A program made the translations under genes and the position numbers. Below, piece by piece: positions 32,501 to 44,846 of a stretch of DNA of 64,000 nucleotides. The number at the start of each line of letters is the position of its first letter. Position 1 is the stretch's first letter. The DNA is from Eustoma russellianum (lineage: Eukaryota; Streptophyta; Magnoliopsida; Gentianales; Gentianaceae): the NCBI GenBank assembly GCA_036186865.1, contig AP025043.1, forward strand, positions 32,968,690 through 33,032,689, written 5' to 3'. The notes under the pieces were generated by a model that was not told where the DNA came from, did not search any database, and saw only the letters and a program-made list of their open reading frames with translations.

Positions 32501-33659
32501 AATGATGGAAAAGCGCTTTTTTAAAGGAAAGTTTTTAGTTTTGAAAAAGAACGCTTTCCACCGGTACCATGTGTTTTCTGGCCAGTAAGGACCCGTTCGA
32601 GATCTGGGGTTAACTGATCTGATGGTATGGACCGTTCAGGCCTGGAGAGAATAGACCTGATATCGACCGTTCAGGCCCTGAGAGAATAGACCTGATAAGT
32701 GATGACGTGACCGCTCCGAATCCAGGAATAATAGATTCGAAGAGAAATAAGTGACCGCCTCAGATCTGGGAGAATATATCTGAATACTCTCTTGTTTCCT
32801 TAACGATGATGTTTTGAAAGAAAGAACGAAAAGAAAAGATTTTCATGGTTCCATTATGCACTACATTTGCACATTCATACGCTTGGTCATAAGCATGATG
32901 TTGAGTCTATTTGTACTGAGCTGTGTTACTACTTGCTTCATGGCTAAGTATGATTCTATTGCCTCAGCTGCTATTGGCTGAAGGGATGAGATGCTAGCCC
33001 AATGCTAGATGTAATGTTACGTAGGTTATGATCCTCTTATCTTTCGTTACCTAAGTTACGATCTTATTACTGTTGTTACGTAAGCTATGATCTTATTTCC
33101 TTTGTGACTAAGTGATGATTCTGTTACCGTGGCAGCATTTGAATGGAAAGAAAGGTATGATGGAAAAAGTCCAAATTTTGGGGGATTTGGTTCTTGTGTG
33201 TACTTTCCATTTAATGCATGATTATATATGGTATACTTGCTGGTGACGTTGTCACTCACCCTTTAGTTTTCCTCCCAGAATCCGCAGGAACTAGGGTCGA
33301 GTGGATCGAGGACGAGCCTAGGGTGTCTTATCCGTAGGAGAGCGATTGAAGGATGATTTAAGTGCTTATGACGAGATGGTCATGATTGAGGAACTTTTAT
33401 GAATTTATGTTGAAAAAGATTGGATTTTGGATTTCCGCATTTTAAGAACATGTCTGTAAGACTTAATGAATGTTTAGACGCGTTCGTTTGGAAAGTTTTT
33501 ATTCTGCCTCGGTTTTGTTTACTTGATTGACGTATAGGCACGAAAGTCCACACATTTTAGTCTGGACTAAGACACGTTATGGATCGATGCCTGGTACTCT
33601 CCTTAGTGAAGTACGGCGGGCGCACCGTATCCAGCTAGGCCGGGGTGCGGGGCGCTACA
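29521..33659 (+). repeat. Ty3/gypsy LTR1 (4,139 bp)
   Basis: It starts tgttgtactctgacgaaaag and ends ggggcgctaca. It matches 36276-40422 along its full length with scattered substitutions and small indels. It contains a GTAACTCTAGTTG-type minisatellite (about 30100-30200) and a 189-bp tandem array (31078-31830), followed by short repeated segments with agaatagacctgata (32630-32790). No ORF is convincing. Confidence 0.88.
31078..31830 (+). repeat. Four tandem units of about 189 bp inside LTR1
   Basis: Each unit starts near gagctggacagtttt (31078, 31267, 31457, 31644). Each includes ctaatttttggtatgatgat and gtgtgagttggaa. The units are diverged. The array is also in LTR2. Confidence 0.8.
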
Positions 33660-33661
33660 GG

Positions 33662-33679
33662 TGGTATCAGAGCTAAGGC
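33662..33679 (+). promoter_or_regulatory. Ty3/gypsy primer-binding site
   Basis: tggtatcagagctaaggc starts two bases after LTR1. Its first 13 bases match the initiator tRNA-Met complement, the primer used for minus-strand synthesis. Confidence 0.8.
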
Positions 33680-34122
33680 TTTAGATCCGAGCAGAATATA
33701 GAATTAAGCTATGATTTTAGAAATCTAAGTTTGATCTTAGATTTAAGTCATGATCTTAGATGAGAGTTGACCTTAGACTAAGAAGACATAGCGGGAAAAT
33801 TAGGGTTTTGACCGGATGATAAAGCCCTAGTCAATGGCAATTTATAGAATGTAATCATGCCTGCTTGCATAACTTTAAGATCTTATTTGGATTGCGAGTT
33901 AAATTTGTTGCATATCTGAGTATTTATACCTTGAGTAAGACTCCGACACTCCATGGTGCGGATGGCATCACGATTCAGTAAAATGACATCATCACTGTCA
34001 CCCCCAGGAAGTAGTAGGCTTTACTATCAACAGTTAGTAAGAGTACGTATTCCAAAGTTGACGGGGAATCTAGCTCAGAGAAGGCAGAAAGATGGTTAAG
34101 TGAAGTTGAAGGTAGCTTCCTG

Positions 34123-34644
34123 TTGATACAGGTGCCGGATAGAATAAGAGCGCAGATTATCCGGCCGTTTCTAAACGGTAAGGACAGCCAGTGGCGGAGG
34201 ACTTGTGTCCAGCCACTATCCCGACCGGTAACTTGGACAGAGTTTCTAGAAAGGTTTTGTGAGTTCTTCCTCGCTCAGGACTTAATTACGAGAAGGGTTG
34301 AGGAATTTGGCTCAGTAAGACAAGGGTTAGGCATCACTGTCTCAGGGTACGCTCGTCCATTCGCTACTGTGGGTCGGTATGTTCCTTGGATCATGGAAGA
34401 TGAAAGGCTTAAGGTAATCAGATCTGTGCAGTTTAGACCTCCAGATCAAAACTCAGCTAGTCAGGGCATGGTAAGAGAACAGAAAGGCAAAATAAACGAC
34501 TTAACAAGTGTACTACGAAATGAAGTAGGAAATGGGAGCCGTATCTGCATAAGGCTACCTTATACGGATAACAAAGAAACAACCAAGGTACGAGTTAAAA
34601 GTGAAGTACCTATGTCCTACTTCCTATTAACCAAGTATGAGTGA
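34123..34644 (+). pseudogene. Ty3/gypsy gag fragment
   Basis: The 173-codon frame resembles the retrotransposon Gag domain: WRRTCVQPLSRPVTWTEFLE followed by RFCEFFLAQDLI. The family pattern is an Ala/Leu-rich helix, then W..F...F. The zinc knuckle and the rest of Gag are missing. The stop is at 34642-34644 and the upstream frame is broken. It is a remnant. Confidence 0.65.
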
Positions 34645-34996
34645 TTATGATTGTTTTTTTTTTAAATTATGATGAGTAGACCATAAGGAAGTAAGTGCAG
34701 TTATTAGTGGTAGTATGACCGAGTATAACATCGTGTTTGAGACTCGGGGTCTCTGCCGTTAGGTGTCACCGTTAACACACGTACATATTTTGTTGTACAT
34801 GGACTATATGGGGAATCAATCTGTATATCGTGTGCTATTATTTTGAAACGTTGACATCACGCTATGAAAGCGCCATGTTAGGCAAGCTACGAAAAGCAAG
34901 TCATGATTATGAAAATCATGTTTTATGCGATTGGACCATCAAGATTAAGAGTTCCCTAAGGATGCTTGCTGAACTAAAAGAAAACTAAAGGGACGA

Positions 34997-35194
34997 TTGC
35001 GGGAACTTTCAAGGAAAAAACTCGTCCGCCCCAACCTATCACCCTGGGATGTTTCCGTGTTACTCGTAAAGAAGAAGGATGGAGACACGCATCTTTGCGT
35101 GGATCATAGAGAACTCAACCTGATCACTATAAGGAATAAGTACCCTCTGCCTAGGATCAATGATCTATCTAACCAGCTTCGGATAAGCAATTGA
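34997..35194 (+). pseudogene. Ty3/gypsy RT fragment
   Basis: RPNLSPWDVSVLLVKKKDGD followed by CVDHRELN and NKYPLPRINDL is the start of a chromovirus RT (fingers domain). The rest, with the catalytic box, RNase H and most of integrase, is gone. Normally several kilobases of pol would follow. Confidence 0.78.
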
Positions 35195-36107
35195 CAAGTG
35201 GTGTATTGATTGGGAGTCAGGTAATTTGCCTAGAGAACTTGTATGTTGGTGTTTCTTATGGAAGAATTCGTAGAAATGTGATAAGATGATGAAGCGTTAC
35301 GGGACTGTTAGGAGAGATCTAAAACAATGGCCACTTGAAAGGCGGAATGGGGAATCCCATAAGATATAGTGTTTTGATCAAGAAGTTATAAGTTGAGAAT
35401 ATGTAACGCACTCCAACAGTGACGTTACGATTGGGCATATTCTCATTTCGTGTGTATAGGATGATGTTTTCCGATGTTTCATGAACAAACAGATAGTGAC
35501 ACGTGCACGTCTTCAAGTATCAAAATAGAAAACAAGGATATGGGATGAACAAGAGACATTTGAAATGTCATAAATGAGACATAAGTTTCAAAGGAGAAAC
35601 CATGACTTCTAGTCCGATTTTATGAGGTGATTGCTAAAGAAAAGTTATTACGTAGTAAGGCAATCAGCGAGACAGATGAATGCGGCACATACTTTGTGAA
35701 GAGCTTGATATGTGTACTTGATGAGAATTATTCCAGATGACGTTGGATGCTATTTCATACGTAGGATGACCGTTACATGATTACAGAAAGGATGTTTACA
35801 GAAAAGAGCTAATGATCTATATTCCAGAGTTAATGATCTCTGCCAACTTTATGAAAAAAGAATTATAAGCATTTCATGATCATGTTAACACGGAATGGAT
35901 ATCATTATCAGTACATAGTATCAAGATTGCAAGTGCTTAAGATATGAGATAGGTTACGATAACACCTCTAGAAAATTAGAATAAGTTCTGATGAGACCTC
36001 TAAGAGGAATTGAATGAAGCAGTTCTGAGGGAACTAAATAGACGCCTCATTCTATCTTATTTACCTAAAGATAAGAAAGGAGCCCCTGAAGGTCATTGAG
36101 TCGAAAG
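35195..36107 (+). other. Degenerate internal region of the Ty3/gypsy element
   Basis: About 900 bp without a usable frame or recognised motif. It lies between an RT start and the end of pol, so it is probably scrambled or heavily mutated pol. Confidence 0.4.
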
Positions 36108-36255
36108 AAAAAGAGTTGAGAAAGAGATCCATACCTATGGTAAAGGTTCAGTAGAAGTACCATCCTAGAGAAGAAGCCATATGGGAAACGAAAGGAAACA
36201 TAAGGAGTAGATGCCCCCATCTTTTTGACTAGTCTCTCAAGTTTCGAAGACGAAA
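36108..36255 (+). pseudogene. End of Ty3/gypsy pol (integrase C-terminal tail)
   Basis: The frame IPMVKVQ-stop-KYHPREEAIWET resembles the VKVLW..H..EEATWE motif at the end of plant chromovirus pol. It is followed by CPHLF, close to the usual YP.LF. A stop replaces the Trp. It supports the Tekay/Del-like assignment. Confidence 0.6.
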
Positions 36256-36262
36256 CTTATGT

Positions 36263-36275
36263 TAAGGGGGGAGAA
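36263..36275 (+). promoter_or_regulatory. Polypurine tract of the Ty3/gypsy element
   Basis: taaggggggagaa lies directly before LTR2 and is the expected plus-strand primer. Confidence 0.8.
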
Positions 36276-39200
36276 TGTTATACCCCGACGAAAAGTCATA
36301 TTGTACTTGAAGACTCATATAAGTAAATTAATAAAGTGGCATCCTTCAAGTGAATTTCACTAAGTTTCCTTAGTGCTTCCTTATTTTATGTTGATAAGCA
36401 AACAATATAATCATTCAAGCATGAGTTATGGACCATGGCCAATTCACCCTAAGGGCTTAAGATATATCGGCCATAAGGTTTAAAAAGGGCCTTAAAGGGT
36501 TTTCCCAAATTATAAGAGAGGTTAATCTTAAGGGCTTCCTTAAAATAAGCTCAAATAGAAATTAAGAAGTTGTAAGTAATGGGAAATGTTTTCCCCAACT
36601 CTTGCAAAAAATTTCGGCCCTTTAGCCCAAGAGGAATCAAGATTTTCCTAATTTCATTTTTAAAACAAAAAGGGAAAATAATTAGTAAAAAGGGGGCAAC
36701 TACCTACATAGCTTCTCATTAAACCCACTTGGAAAGAGAATTAAGTATGTTAAAGGCCCCTTAATAGCCCTATACCGCCGGCCCCTTCATGGTTAACCAA
36801 GGAGAAATTGAAATATTACCATGGTTACTTTATATTAACCACTAGTACAAAGTAACTCAAGTTAACCCATAAAGTAACTCTAGTTGGATAAAGTAACCAA
36901 GGTTAGCCTTAAAGTAACTATAGTTGAATTAAAGTAACTCTAGTCGCATTAAAGAAACTCTAGTTGCATTAAAGTAACCTTGGTTAGAAGTAACTTAGGC
37001 TAATTAACTCTAATTAGCCTAACCAAGCCAAGGTAAACCCTCCTTCTCCCTTACTATACCCACGGCTACACCCCTTTAGCCTAGTGAAGAAATCTCTCTC
37101 CCAAGAAACTCTAGAACACCCTCCCTCAAGAATTCACAATGGAGCAAGAGACTTCTTCAAGCTCCAAGAATCCTCTAGGTAAGTTGCATGTTGAATATCC
37201 TAAGTAATTTCCACCTTGAAAATGATAAAACTCACATTGTATCTCTTATTCCATGCCAAAAACGTGACACTCAAATGGTCACTAGGAGAAGATTTGTCAA
37301 GCTACTAGGGGGAGCTAACATCTTGGTGGTTTGAATCCATTTCAAGCTCCATCCAAGTTTCATTCTGGTAAGGAAATCATAGCCTCAATATAGTTGTTTC
37401 TTCATTAAGATAGTAACTAATGTTCATCCTTCTTCCTCCTCTCAAAACCGTGTGCTATATATGAAGTTGGAGGAAGACTTCACTCCATTTTAACCAAGGC
37501 TCGTGCTAAGGAAAAGCTCTAAGGTTCAAAGAGGCAAGTATACTCTAACCAATCTTGCCTTATTTGTGAAGTACATACTTGAATGGCTAGTCATTTTAAG
37601 CTATGAAACTTAGTTGAAGAGTCTAAGTACAAGACATGAAAACTAGTTGTGATAAGAAAAGTGATGGCATTAGTGAATGATTTGTTGTATGAATGTGTTG
37701 TGACTGTTTTGATATGACTCATGAACAGTTTATCTATGGTTTAAAGCATGTTATGAGGCTTGGAAGGATTATGTCGAATTGTGTATTTGATAGTTATTAA
37801 GTCACTTTAAAGAATGAAGTTGATTGGAAATACTTGAACCATAAAAAGTGATGAAGTTCTGAAATCACTGGAGCTGGACAGTTTTATGTGTCATGTTGTA
37901 CGACATGAAAATGAACCTTAGAGGTGTTCAAATCAGCTAATTTTTGGTATGGTGATAGCCGTATGTGTGTGTGAGTTGGAATTTTGATAAAAAGAGTTGT
38001 GGTTATCCTTAATGAAATATTTAGTGGCAACTGGTCAAACAGAAGTACTGGAGCTAGACAGTTTTCTGTAGCATGTTAAACGACCTGAAAATGAACCCTA
38101 GTGGTGTTCCAATTGGCTAATTTTTGGTATGATGATAGCCTCATATGTGTGTTGAATGTGTGAGTTAGAATTTTGGTAAAAGGATTTGTGGATTGACTGG
38201 AATATAATTGTTAGTAAGAACTGCTCACACAGAAGTATTGGAGCTGAACAGTTTTATGTGGCATATTGTACGCCCTGACAATGAACCTTAGGAATTGTAA
38301 AATTTGCTAGTTTTTGGTATGATAATATCCCTATGTGTCTTGAAATGTGTGAGTTGGAATTTTGGTAAAAGAAGTGGTGGATTATCCTTAATGAAGTTTT
38401 TGGTAAAACTTGTCAAAGAGTTGTTGGAACAGGACAGTTTTGAGTAGCAAGTTTCTTGGCTCGAAAATGCACCTTAGGAATGGGCAAATGAGCTGATTTT
38501 TGGTATGATGATAGTTTGGTGTGTGTAGCAATCCCGTGAGTTAAAATTTTAGTAAACGGAGTTGTGGTTTGTTCATAATGCAATTCGTGGTAAAACTTGT
38601 AATTCCAGGTTCTGCATGTAGCTAGCCTGGGAAAGTAATTAGATGACCCCCTTAAACTTGTTGGATTGCCTTGGAATTTTTATGGTAATTACCTAAGGCA
38701 TAGATGTACATTTTCATGCAAAGAAACCAGCATAAAGCTACCATTTTGATGGTTAAAAACTGAGTCGAAGTTAGTGGTACAAAACTGGAAAACAGGACAG
38801 ATTAATGACATAAGTTGTAAGGCTTTGATCTTGCTCGTTTAGACTTGAATGTGATGTTTAGCCTTATGAATATTGTTCCTTGGTATCTTGGCTATGTTTT
38901 CCATGTGATGGCTTAAATATGTATAAAGTTTTATGATCTATGAAACTGAGGTAAGACGGGTACTGCCCTGCTGATTTCAGTAGTACCCTTTGATGATAGT
39001 TTATGTTTTGAGCTCGTTAGACATTTCGTAATGTTACGGAATTTTTATGGCACGTGTCTAAGACTTCATGATGCATGTGTATGGCGTGAGCTTATGAAAA
39101 TGAGCACGAATTGATGAGCACGAGGCTGTATGAAAAGAATGTGATTGCTAGACAGTTTTTCCAGCTTAAGAGACAAGTCCGTGCATGCATGTTATGATGT

Positions 39201-40422
39201 ATTTGTTCATGAGTCGCATGTTGCATGTCATGAATTGCATTGTTCATGTTCGTACAGTTTAAGGAAGCTGATTTTATGGCACAGAATGATGAAAAAGCGT
39301 TTTCTTTAAAGGAAAGTTTCCAGTTTTGAAAAAGAACGCTTTCCACCGGTACCGTGTGTTTTCTGGCCAGTAAGGACCCGTTCCAGATCTGGGGTTAACT
39401 GATCTGATGGTATGGACCGTTCAGGCCCGGAGAGAATAGACCTGATATCAACTGTTCAGGCCCGGAGAGAATAGACCTGATAAGTGATGACGTGGCCACT
39501 TCGAATCCGGGAATAATAGGTTCGAAGAGAAATAAGTGACCGCCTCAGATCCGGGAGAATAGATCTGAATACTTTCTTGTTTCCTTAACGATGATGTTTT
39601 GAAAGAAAGAACGAAAAGAAAAGATTTTCATGGTTCCATTATGCACTACATTTGCACATTCATAAGCATTGCATATGGTCATGAGCATGATGTTGAGTCT
39701 ATTTGTACTGAGCTGTGTTACTACTTGCTTCATGGCTAAGTATGATTCTATTGCCTTAGCTGCTATTGACTGAAGGGATGAGATGCTAGCCCAATGCTAG
39801 ATGTAATGTTACGTAGGTTATGATCCTCTTATCTTTCGTTACCTAAGCTACGATCTTATTGCTGTTGTTACGTAAGCTATGATCTTATTTCCTTTGTGAC
39901 TAAGTGATGATTCTGTTACCATGGCGGCATTTGAATGGAAAGAAAGGTATGATGGAAAAAGTCCAAATTTTGCGGGATTTGGTTTTTGTGTGTACTTTCC
40001 ATTTAATGCATGATTATTCATGGTATACTTACTGGTGACGTTGTCACTCACCCTTTATTTTTCCTCCCAGAACCCGCAGGAACTAGGGTCGAGTGGATCG
40101 AAGATGAGCCTAGGCTGTCTTATCCGTAGGAGAGCGATTGAAGGATGATTTAAGGGCTTATGACGAGATGGTCATGATTGAGGAACTTTTATGAATTTAT
40201 GTTGAAAAAGATTGGATTTTGGATTTCCGCATTTTAAGAACACGCGTTCGTTTGGAAAGTTTTTTTCTGCCTCGGTTTTTCTTACTTGATTGACGTGTAG
40301 GCACGAAAGTCCACACATTTTAGTCTGGACTAAGATACGTTATGGATCAACGCCTGGTACTCTCCGTAGTGAAGTACGGCAGGCGCACCGTATCCGGCTA
40401 GGCCAGGGTGTGAGGCGCTACA
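36276..40422 (+). repeat. Ty3/gypsy LTR2 (4,147 bp)
   Basis: It starts tgttataccccgacgaaaag and ends gaggcgctaca. Compared with LTR1 it has at least two extra units in the agtaactctagttg minisatellite (36840-36985) and a number of substitutions. The four-unit tandem array is at about 37871-38610. Confidence 0.88.
37871..38610 (+). repeat. Four tandem units of 180-190 bp inside LTR2
   Basis: Unit starts are at about 37871, 38051, 38241 and 38426. They correspond to the LTR1 array, but the first unit is shorter by about 9 bp, as one gtgtgtgtgag stretch is contracted. Confidence 0.75.
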
Positions 40423-40427
40423 ACAAG

Positions 40428-41940
40428 TCTATTGTTGATATGGATTTACGTTTGACTAACATTTACAACTCCCTTGAGTCTCTTGGAGAAGTATTTTCTT
40501 CATAGGAAAAGGTTCAAAAGGTACAAAGAAATCTCCCATCCGAATGGGATCCCAAAGTCACGGCAATCGAAGAAAGTAAGGAAACAAAATCGATAAAGAT
40601 GAAGGAATTAATCGGATCACTAAAGGTATACGAAAACAAACTCACAATAAGGAAATCGGAATCAATGTCAAAAAGACTATTGCATTTAAATCAAATGAAT
40701 ACGTCTCTACTTCTTCCGATCGCGTAGATGATAGTGACACAGACTCGGACAACGAAGATCTAATATTATTGGCTAAAGGTTTGAGAAAATTTATGAGAAA
40801 GTCATTAAAGAATAAACCTAAGGCTGTTTCAACTAAGATAAATAAAATAAAAATAACGATAAAGATGTAAAGTGCTATGAATGTGAAAAACTTGGACACC
40901 TATCATATGACTGCCGGAACAAGGACAAATAGACAAACAAAAACCGTGACAAGGATTAGACCAAAAATAGACCCGTCTCAGAACCTAAACAAAGGAATAC
41001 AAGAAGTGCTCTCAAGGCCTCCACTTGGAGTGACTCATCTGATTCTGAGACTGATGAAACTGAAGAAGAAATAGCAAAAGTATGCTTTCCATCCAAAGCA
41101 TCAAACGAGGTATCTTCTTACTCCGTCTCTGATTCTGAACCCTCTTATGATGATTTATTTAGTCAATATCTTGAATTACACAAATTCACAAAGACTCTTG
41201 AAAAAGAAAAGAAACGGTTAATTGAAGACAAGAAGTTGTTAGAATCTTCTAACACGAACCCTTTATCTCAATTAAATGATTCAAAAGAAGAGTCATCTTG
41301 CACGATTATGCATTAAAATCAGAGATTTTGTCATTAACATCCGAAAATAATGAGATGAAAGCAGAGATTTCAAATTTGAAGTCAAGAAATGTGGATTATG
41401 AAAGAATGGTAAAACAGTTCGATACGGGTACGAGCATGCTAGATCGTCTCATTTCCTCCCAAAATCATGAAAGTGATAAAATTGGATTAGAGTACGTTGC
41501 AGATAATAAAGTACAAAGTAAGTCAACCAATTTTATTCTATCTTCATCTAAGAAACCGCATGCATTTAAGATAACTGTACTGCCTAAGAAGATGTCTACT
41601 GCACCACCCATTATGTCTCATCGTACTCCTTTTTCATCACATACAAAATATAATCATGTACCATATAGATATGAAAGGAAACCTTTGATGCATACGCGAC
41701 ATACATACAACACAAATGCATCTAGATCACACACCATGCACACTAACAAAAATGCATATCAAGAACGAAAATCTTATTATACTCATAATGATATTCTCGG
41801 CCATAGGCCAAATAGACACGTCCTTAACATTTATTATATTGCTTCTTTATATCTTTTCTCACCTTTTGTAAGACCAAGAAAGGTCACCCAAGTTCCAAAA
41901 GGTACTCTTGAAAAGGGTTGAAGGACTAACTTATAAGGAC
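40428..41940 (+). pseudogene. Copia gag, second part with zinc knuckle and coiled coil
   Basis: After the target duplication the Gag frame resumes with SIVDMDLRLTNIYNSLESLG, a TAG stop at 40503, then the NLPSEWDPKVTAIEE block of the UBN2 domain. A CX2CX4HX4C knuckle, CYECEKLGHLSYDC, lies at 40873-40914 in another frame. A charged coiled-coil region (SENNEMKAEISNLKSRN, 41330-41400) and a Ser/Thr/His-rich stretch follow. Multiple frameshifts and stops disable it. The long Gag tail is typical of SIRE-type copia elements. Confidence 0.78.
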
Positions 41941-41974
41941 CCAAAATAAAGGGTACTTAAATTGTTGTTATACA

Positions 41975-42193
41975 TTGCAGGAAACACATAAATCAAAAGA
42001 TACATCAATCAAGTGGTTCCTTGATAAGGGTTGCTCGAGGCACATGATGGGTGACCCAAGCTTGTTCTCAAAATTGAAGAAGGTTGCAAAAGGTGGATCG
42101 GTAACCTTTGGAGACAACAACGAAGGAAGGATTATCGGAAAAGGAACAATTGGAAATCCGAGCACCTTCAAATCTCCAACATCTTCCTGGTAA
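41975..42193 (+). pseudogene. Copia protease
   Basis: The frame includes WFLDKGCSRHMMGDPSLFS, the copia aspartic protease active-site block. The usual D-S/T-G is D-K-G here, so the catalytic motif is damaged. VTFGDN and GKGTIGN follow, as in the family. Confidence 0.75.
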
Positions 42194-42246
42194 GTAATCT
42201 ATCCTACAACTTGCTTATCTCATAATTTCTTGATAATGGTTTTGAT

Positions 42247-43500
42247 GTGTGCTTCACTCATCCATATTGCAATATTGTAAATAATAATGGAGAAACGGTA
42301 TTAAAAGGAAAAAGAGAAGGAAACATTTTTACACTATCTATGGATGACATGTTAGACGCTAAAGTAAAATGTTTTATGTCAAATGAACCTAATGTAAATT
42401 TACGGCATAGACGTTTAGGACATATTGGCATCTCAACTCTTGAGAAACTTCAACGAAAGAATCTAGTACGAGAATTGCTTAAACTTGACTTAGACAACTT
42501 TAAGTTGTATGAATCTTGTATTAAAGACAAGCAAACACGTGAATCACTTAAGTTTAAGAATGAAATTATCACATCTAGAGTCTTAGAATTATTACCATTG
42601 ATTTCTTTGGTCCAGTCGTACTAGAAGTCTTGGTGGGCGACATTATGCATGTGTCATTGTTGACGATTTTTCTCGCTATACATGGACTTTATTTCTTGCA
42701 AATAAAGATGATAACGCTGTTGAGATTGCTAAATTAATAAAACAACTTGAAAATAATATGGTTTAAATGTGACAAAGATTAGGAGCGATAGAGGCGGTGA
42801 ATTCAAAAATAAGGACATGATTGCATTTTGCGAAGAAAAAGATATTAAACATGAGTTTTCACCACCTAGAACACCAGCATTAAATGGGGTAATAGAAAGA
42901 AAGAATAGGAAGTTACAAGAAATTGCAAAAACCATGCTATGTGAAAATAAGTTGCCTAGATTTTTGTGGGTGGAAGCTGTAAATTGTTCATGTTATATAA
43001 TTAACCGCTTATCGATTAGAAAGAAAAGAAACAAAAACCCTTATGAAATTCTAAATGGTCGCATGCCTAAGATTGATTATTTTTGTGTGTTTGTTTGTAA
43101 ATGCTTTGTATTAAACACAAAAGATAATCTAGATAAATTTGAGTCTAAATCCATTGAATGCATCTTTGTTGGATATTCTGTAAACTCTAAAGCATATAGA
43201 TGTTACATTCCTATCATTAGACAGATTTTAGAATCTATTCATGTGAAATTTAATGAATTTGGTGAACTTGAAATAAATAAAGAATATGATGATGATTTTG
43301 AACTAAAGCCCGTGTTAGATGATATAGAAGAAAATATCGTACATAATGAACACGACACACTAGAAATGCATGATCACTTAGAAATGCATGAAAACTTAGA
43401 GAATAATCAACCAAGATGGCATAGGGATCACTCACACAATCTTATCATAGGCGACATAACACAAGATGTACGACCACGTAGAAGAATAAATCAAGATGAA
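42247..43500 (+). pseudogene. Copia integrase
   Basis: A pre-integrase zinc-binding region (LRHRRLGHIGISTLEKLQ) leads into integrase. One frameshift lies near 42600, where FFGPV-type sequence is in another frame. The core has a catalytic Asp in RSDRGGEF (42775-42800) and Glu in NGVIERKN (42888-42905). The C-terminal part has FESKSIECIFVGYSVNSKAY. The enzyme would insert element cDNA with a 5-bp duplication. Frames are broken in at least two places. Confidence 0.8.
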
Positions 43501-43557
43501 ATAAATCAATTCCATGATATGATATTTGAAATAGAACCCAAGAATGTGTTTGATGCT

Positions 43558-44260
43558 TGGAATGATTCTTCTTGGATTGACGCTATGCGTCATGAACTAA
43601 ATCAATTCACAAGAAACGATGTGTAGGATTTAGTACCCCGACCACAAGATAAAACGATAATAGGCACAAAATGGGTCTTTAGAAACAAAATGAATGAAGA
43701 TGGTAAAGTCTTTAGAAACAAAGCTACACTTGTAGCACAAGGATATAATCAAGAAGAACGAATAGATTACGAAGAAACATTTGCATCCATAGCTCGCTTA
43801 GAAGCTATACGATTATTACTTGCTATTATTTGTATAAAGAATTTTAAACTTTATCAAATGGACGTAAAAAGTGCATTCTTAAATGGTTTTATACAGGAAG
43901 AAGTCTATGTAAAACAACCACCCAGCTTTGAGGATATAAAATATCCTAATCATGTGTATAACTTAAAGAAAGCACTATATGGTTTAAAACAAGCACCTAG
44001 GGCTTAGTACGATCATTTTGCTACATTTCTTTTAGAAAATAGATTTAAAAGAGGAACCATAGATAGTACTTTATTCTCGAAACAAGAAAAATCAGATTTA
44101 CTTATTATTCAAATTTATGTTGATGATATTGTCTTTGGATCTACATGTCATAAGTTAGTAGAAGATTTGAAACATGCATGGAATCCAAATTTGAGATGTC
44201 TATGGTTGGTGAATTAAATTATTTTCTTGGCTTGCAAATTAAGCAAGCTAGAAAAGGAAG
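43558..44260 (+). pseudogene. Copia reverse transcriptase, 3'-truncated
   Basis: Family blocks are visible: WIDAMRHELNQF, TKWVFRNKMNEDG, YQMDVKSAFLNG, YGLKQAPRA, and the catalytic YVDD (44116-44127). Two stops, TAG at 43624 and 44005, each stand where the family has Trp, so both look like TGG to TAG changes. A frameshift lies near 44190. After LNYFLGLQIKQARKGR the sequence jumps to the LTR, so the end of RT and all of RNase H are missing. Confidence 0.82.
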
Positions 44261-44846
44261 ATTACAACCCCTGGGGGCGGCCAACCAACTATAAAAGGGA
44301 CAAGATGATTCAAGCAAGGCTAAGCCAAAGTTCATATTCTTACAAGATCAAGCAAGACTATTCTCTTCTTCTCTTATTCTTTTCTCTTGCTATTAGCCTC
44401 AAGCCTATCATTCTTATATTCCATATACTATATAAGATTTGTTCATACCACCCACATACGTTCATCTCTTATACAAGGTTGATAAAGGTGTGATCAAACA
44501 TTCATTTGTTCGTTGGTGGTAATCGTGTTGTTGTGTTTGTTTGTTTGTTTGTAAAAGGATGGAGTTGGTGTTTAAATTCAGTCACCTTTGTGTCAAGGTT
44601 CTATTTGTGATTAGTGAATACCGAGGAAGGTGTCCTCGAAGACTGGAGTAGGTTGTTTTAACCGAACCAGTATAAAAATGTCGCTGTTATTTACTTTCAG
44701 CACTTTTACTTTCATTTTTCAGTTTTCTGTGCCGTTTTAATACTCACGGAAAAAATAGCAAACATTTTCCAAAAAATCACAACATTTTGCAGAAACATAG
44801 CCACATGTCTTAGCTTTCATTTAGGACAAGTTTCATCACTTTGGAT
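44261..44846 (+). repeat. Copia 3' LTR, first part (before the solo-LTR insertion)
   Basis: It holds a TATA box (ctataaaaggg, 44288-44298), a T-rich leader and the block gactggagtaggttgtttta. It ends at the target duplication tggat (44842-44846). The U3 start is deleted. Confidence 0.72.

Larger units (their letters stand above)
29521..40422 (+). mobile_element. Ty3/gypsy (Tekay/Del-like chromovirus) element with very long LTRs
   Basis: Two direct LTRs of about 4.14 kb each, both starting TGTT and ending GCTACA, enclose only 2.6 kb of internal DNA. The element is flanked by acgag (29516-29520) and acaag (40423-40427), a 5-bp target duplication with one mismatch. A tRNA-Met primer site follows LTR1 and a purine tract precedes LTR2. 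Internal coding is fragmentary: Gag, a piece of RT, and the very end of pol. It sits in the copia gag, so it is younger than the copia element. The subfamily is inferred from the pol end and the purine tract. Confidence 0.87.

Noticed and set aside
40290..40505. A 71-codon frame
   Set aside because: It spans the junction of LTR2 and copia gag and is a chance chimera of the two.
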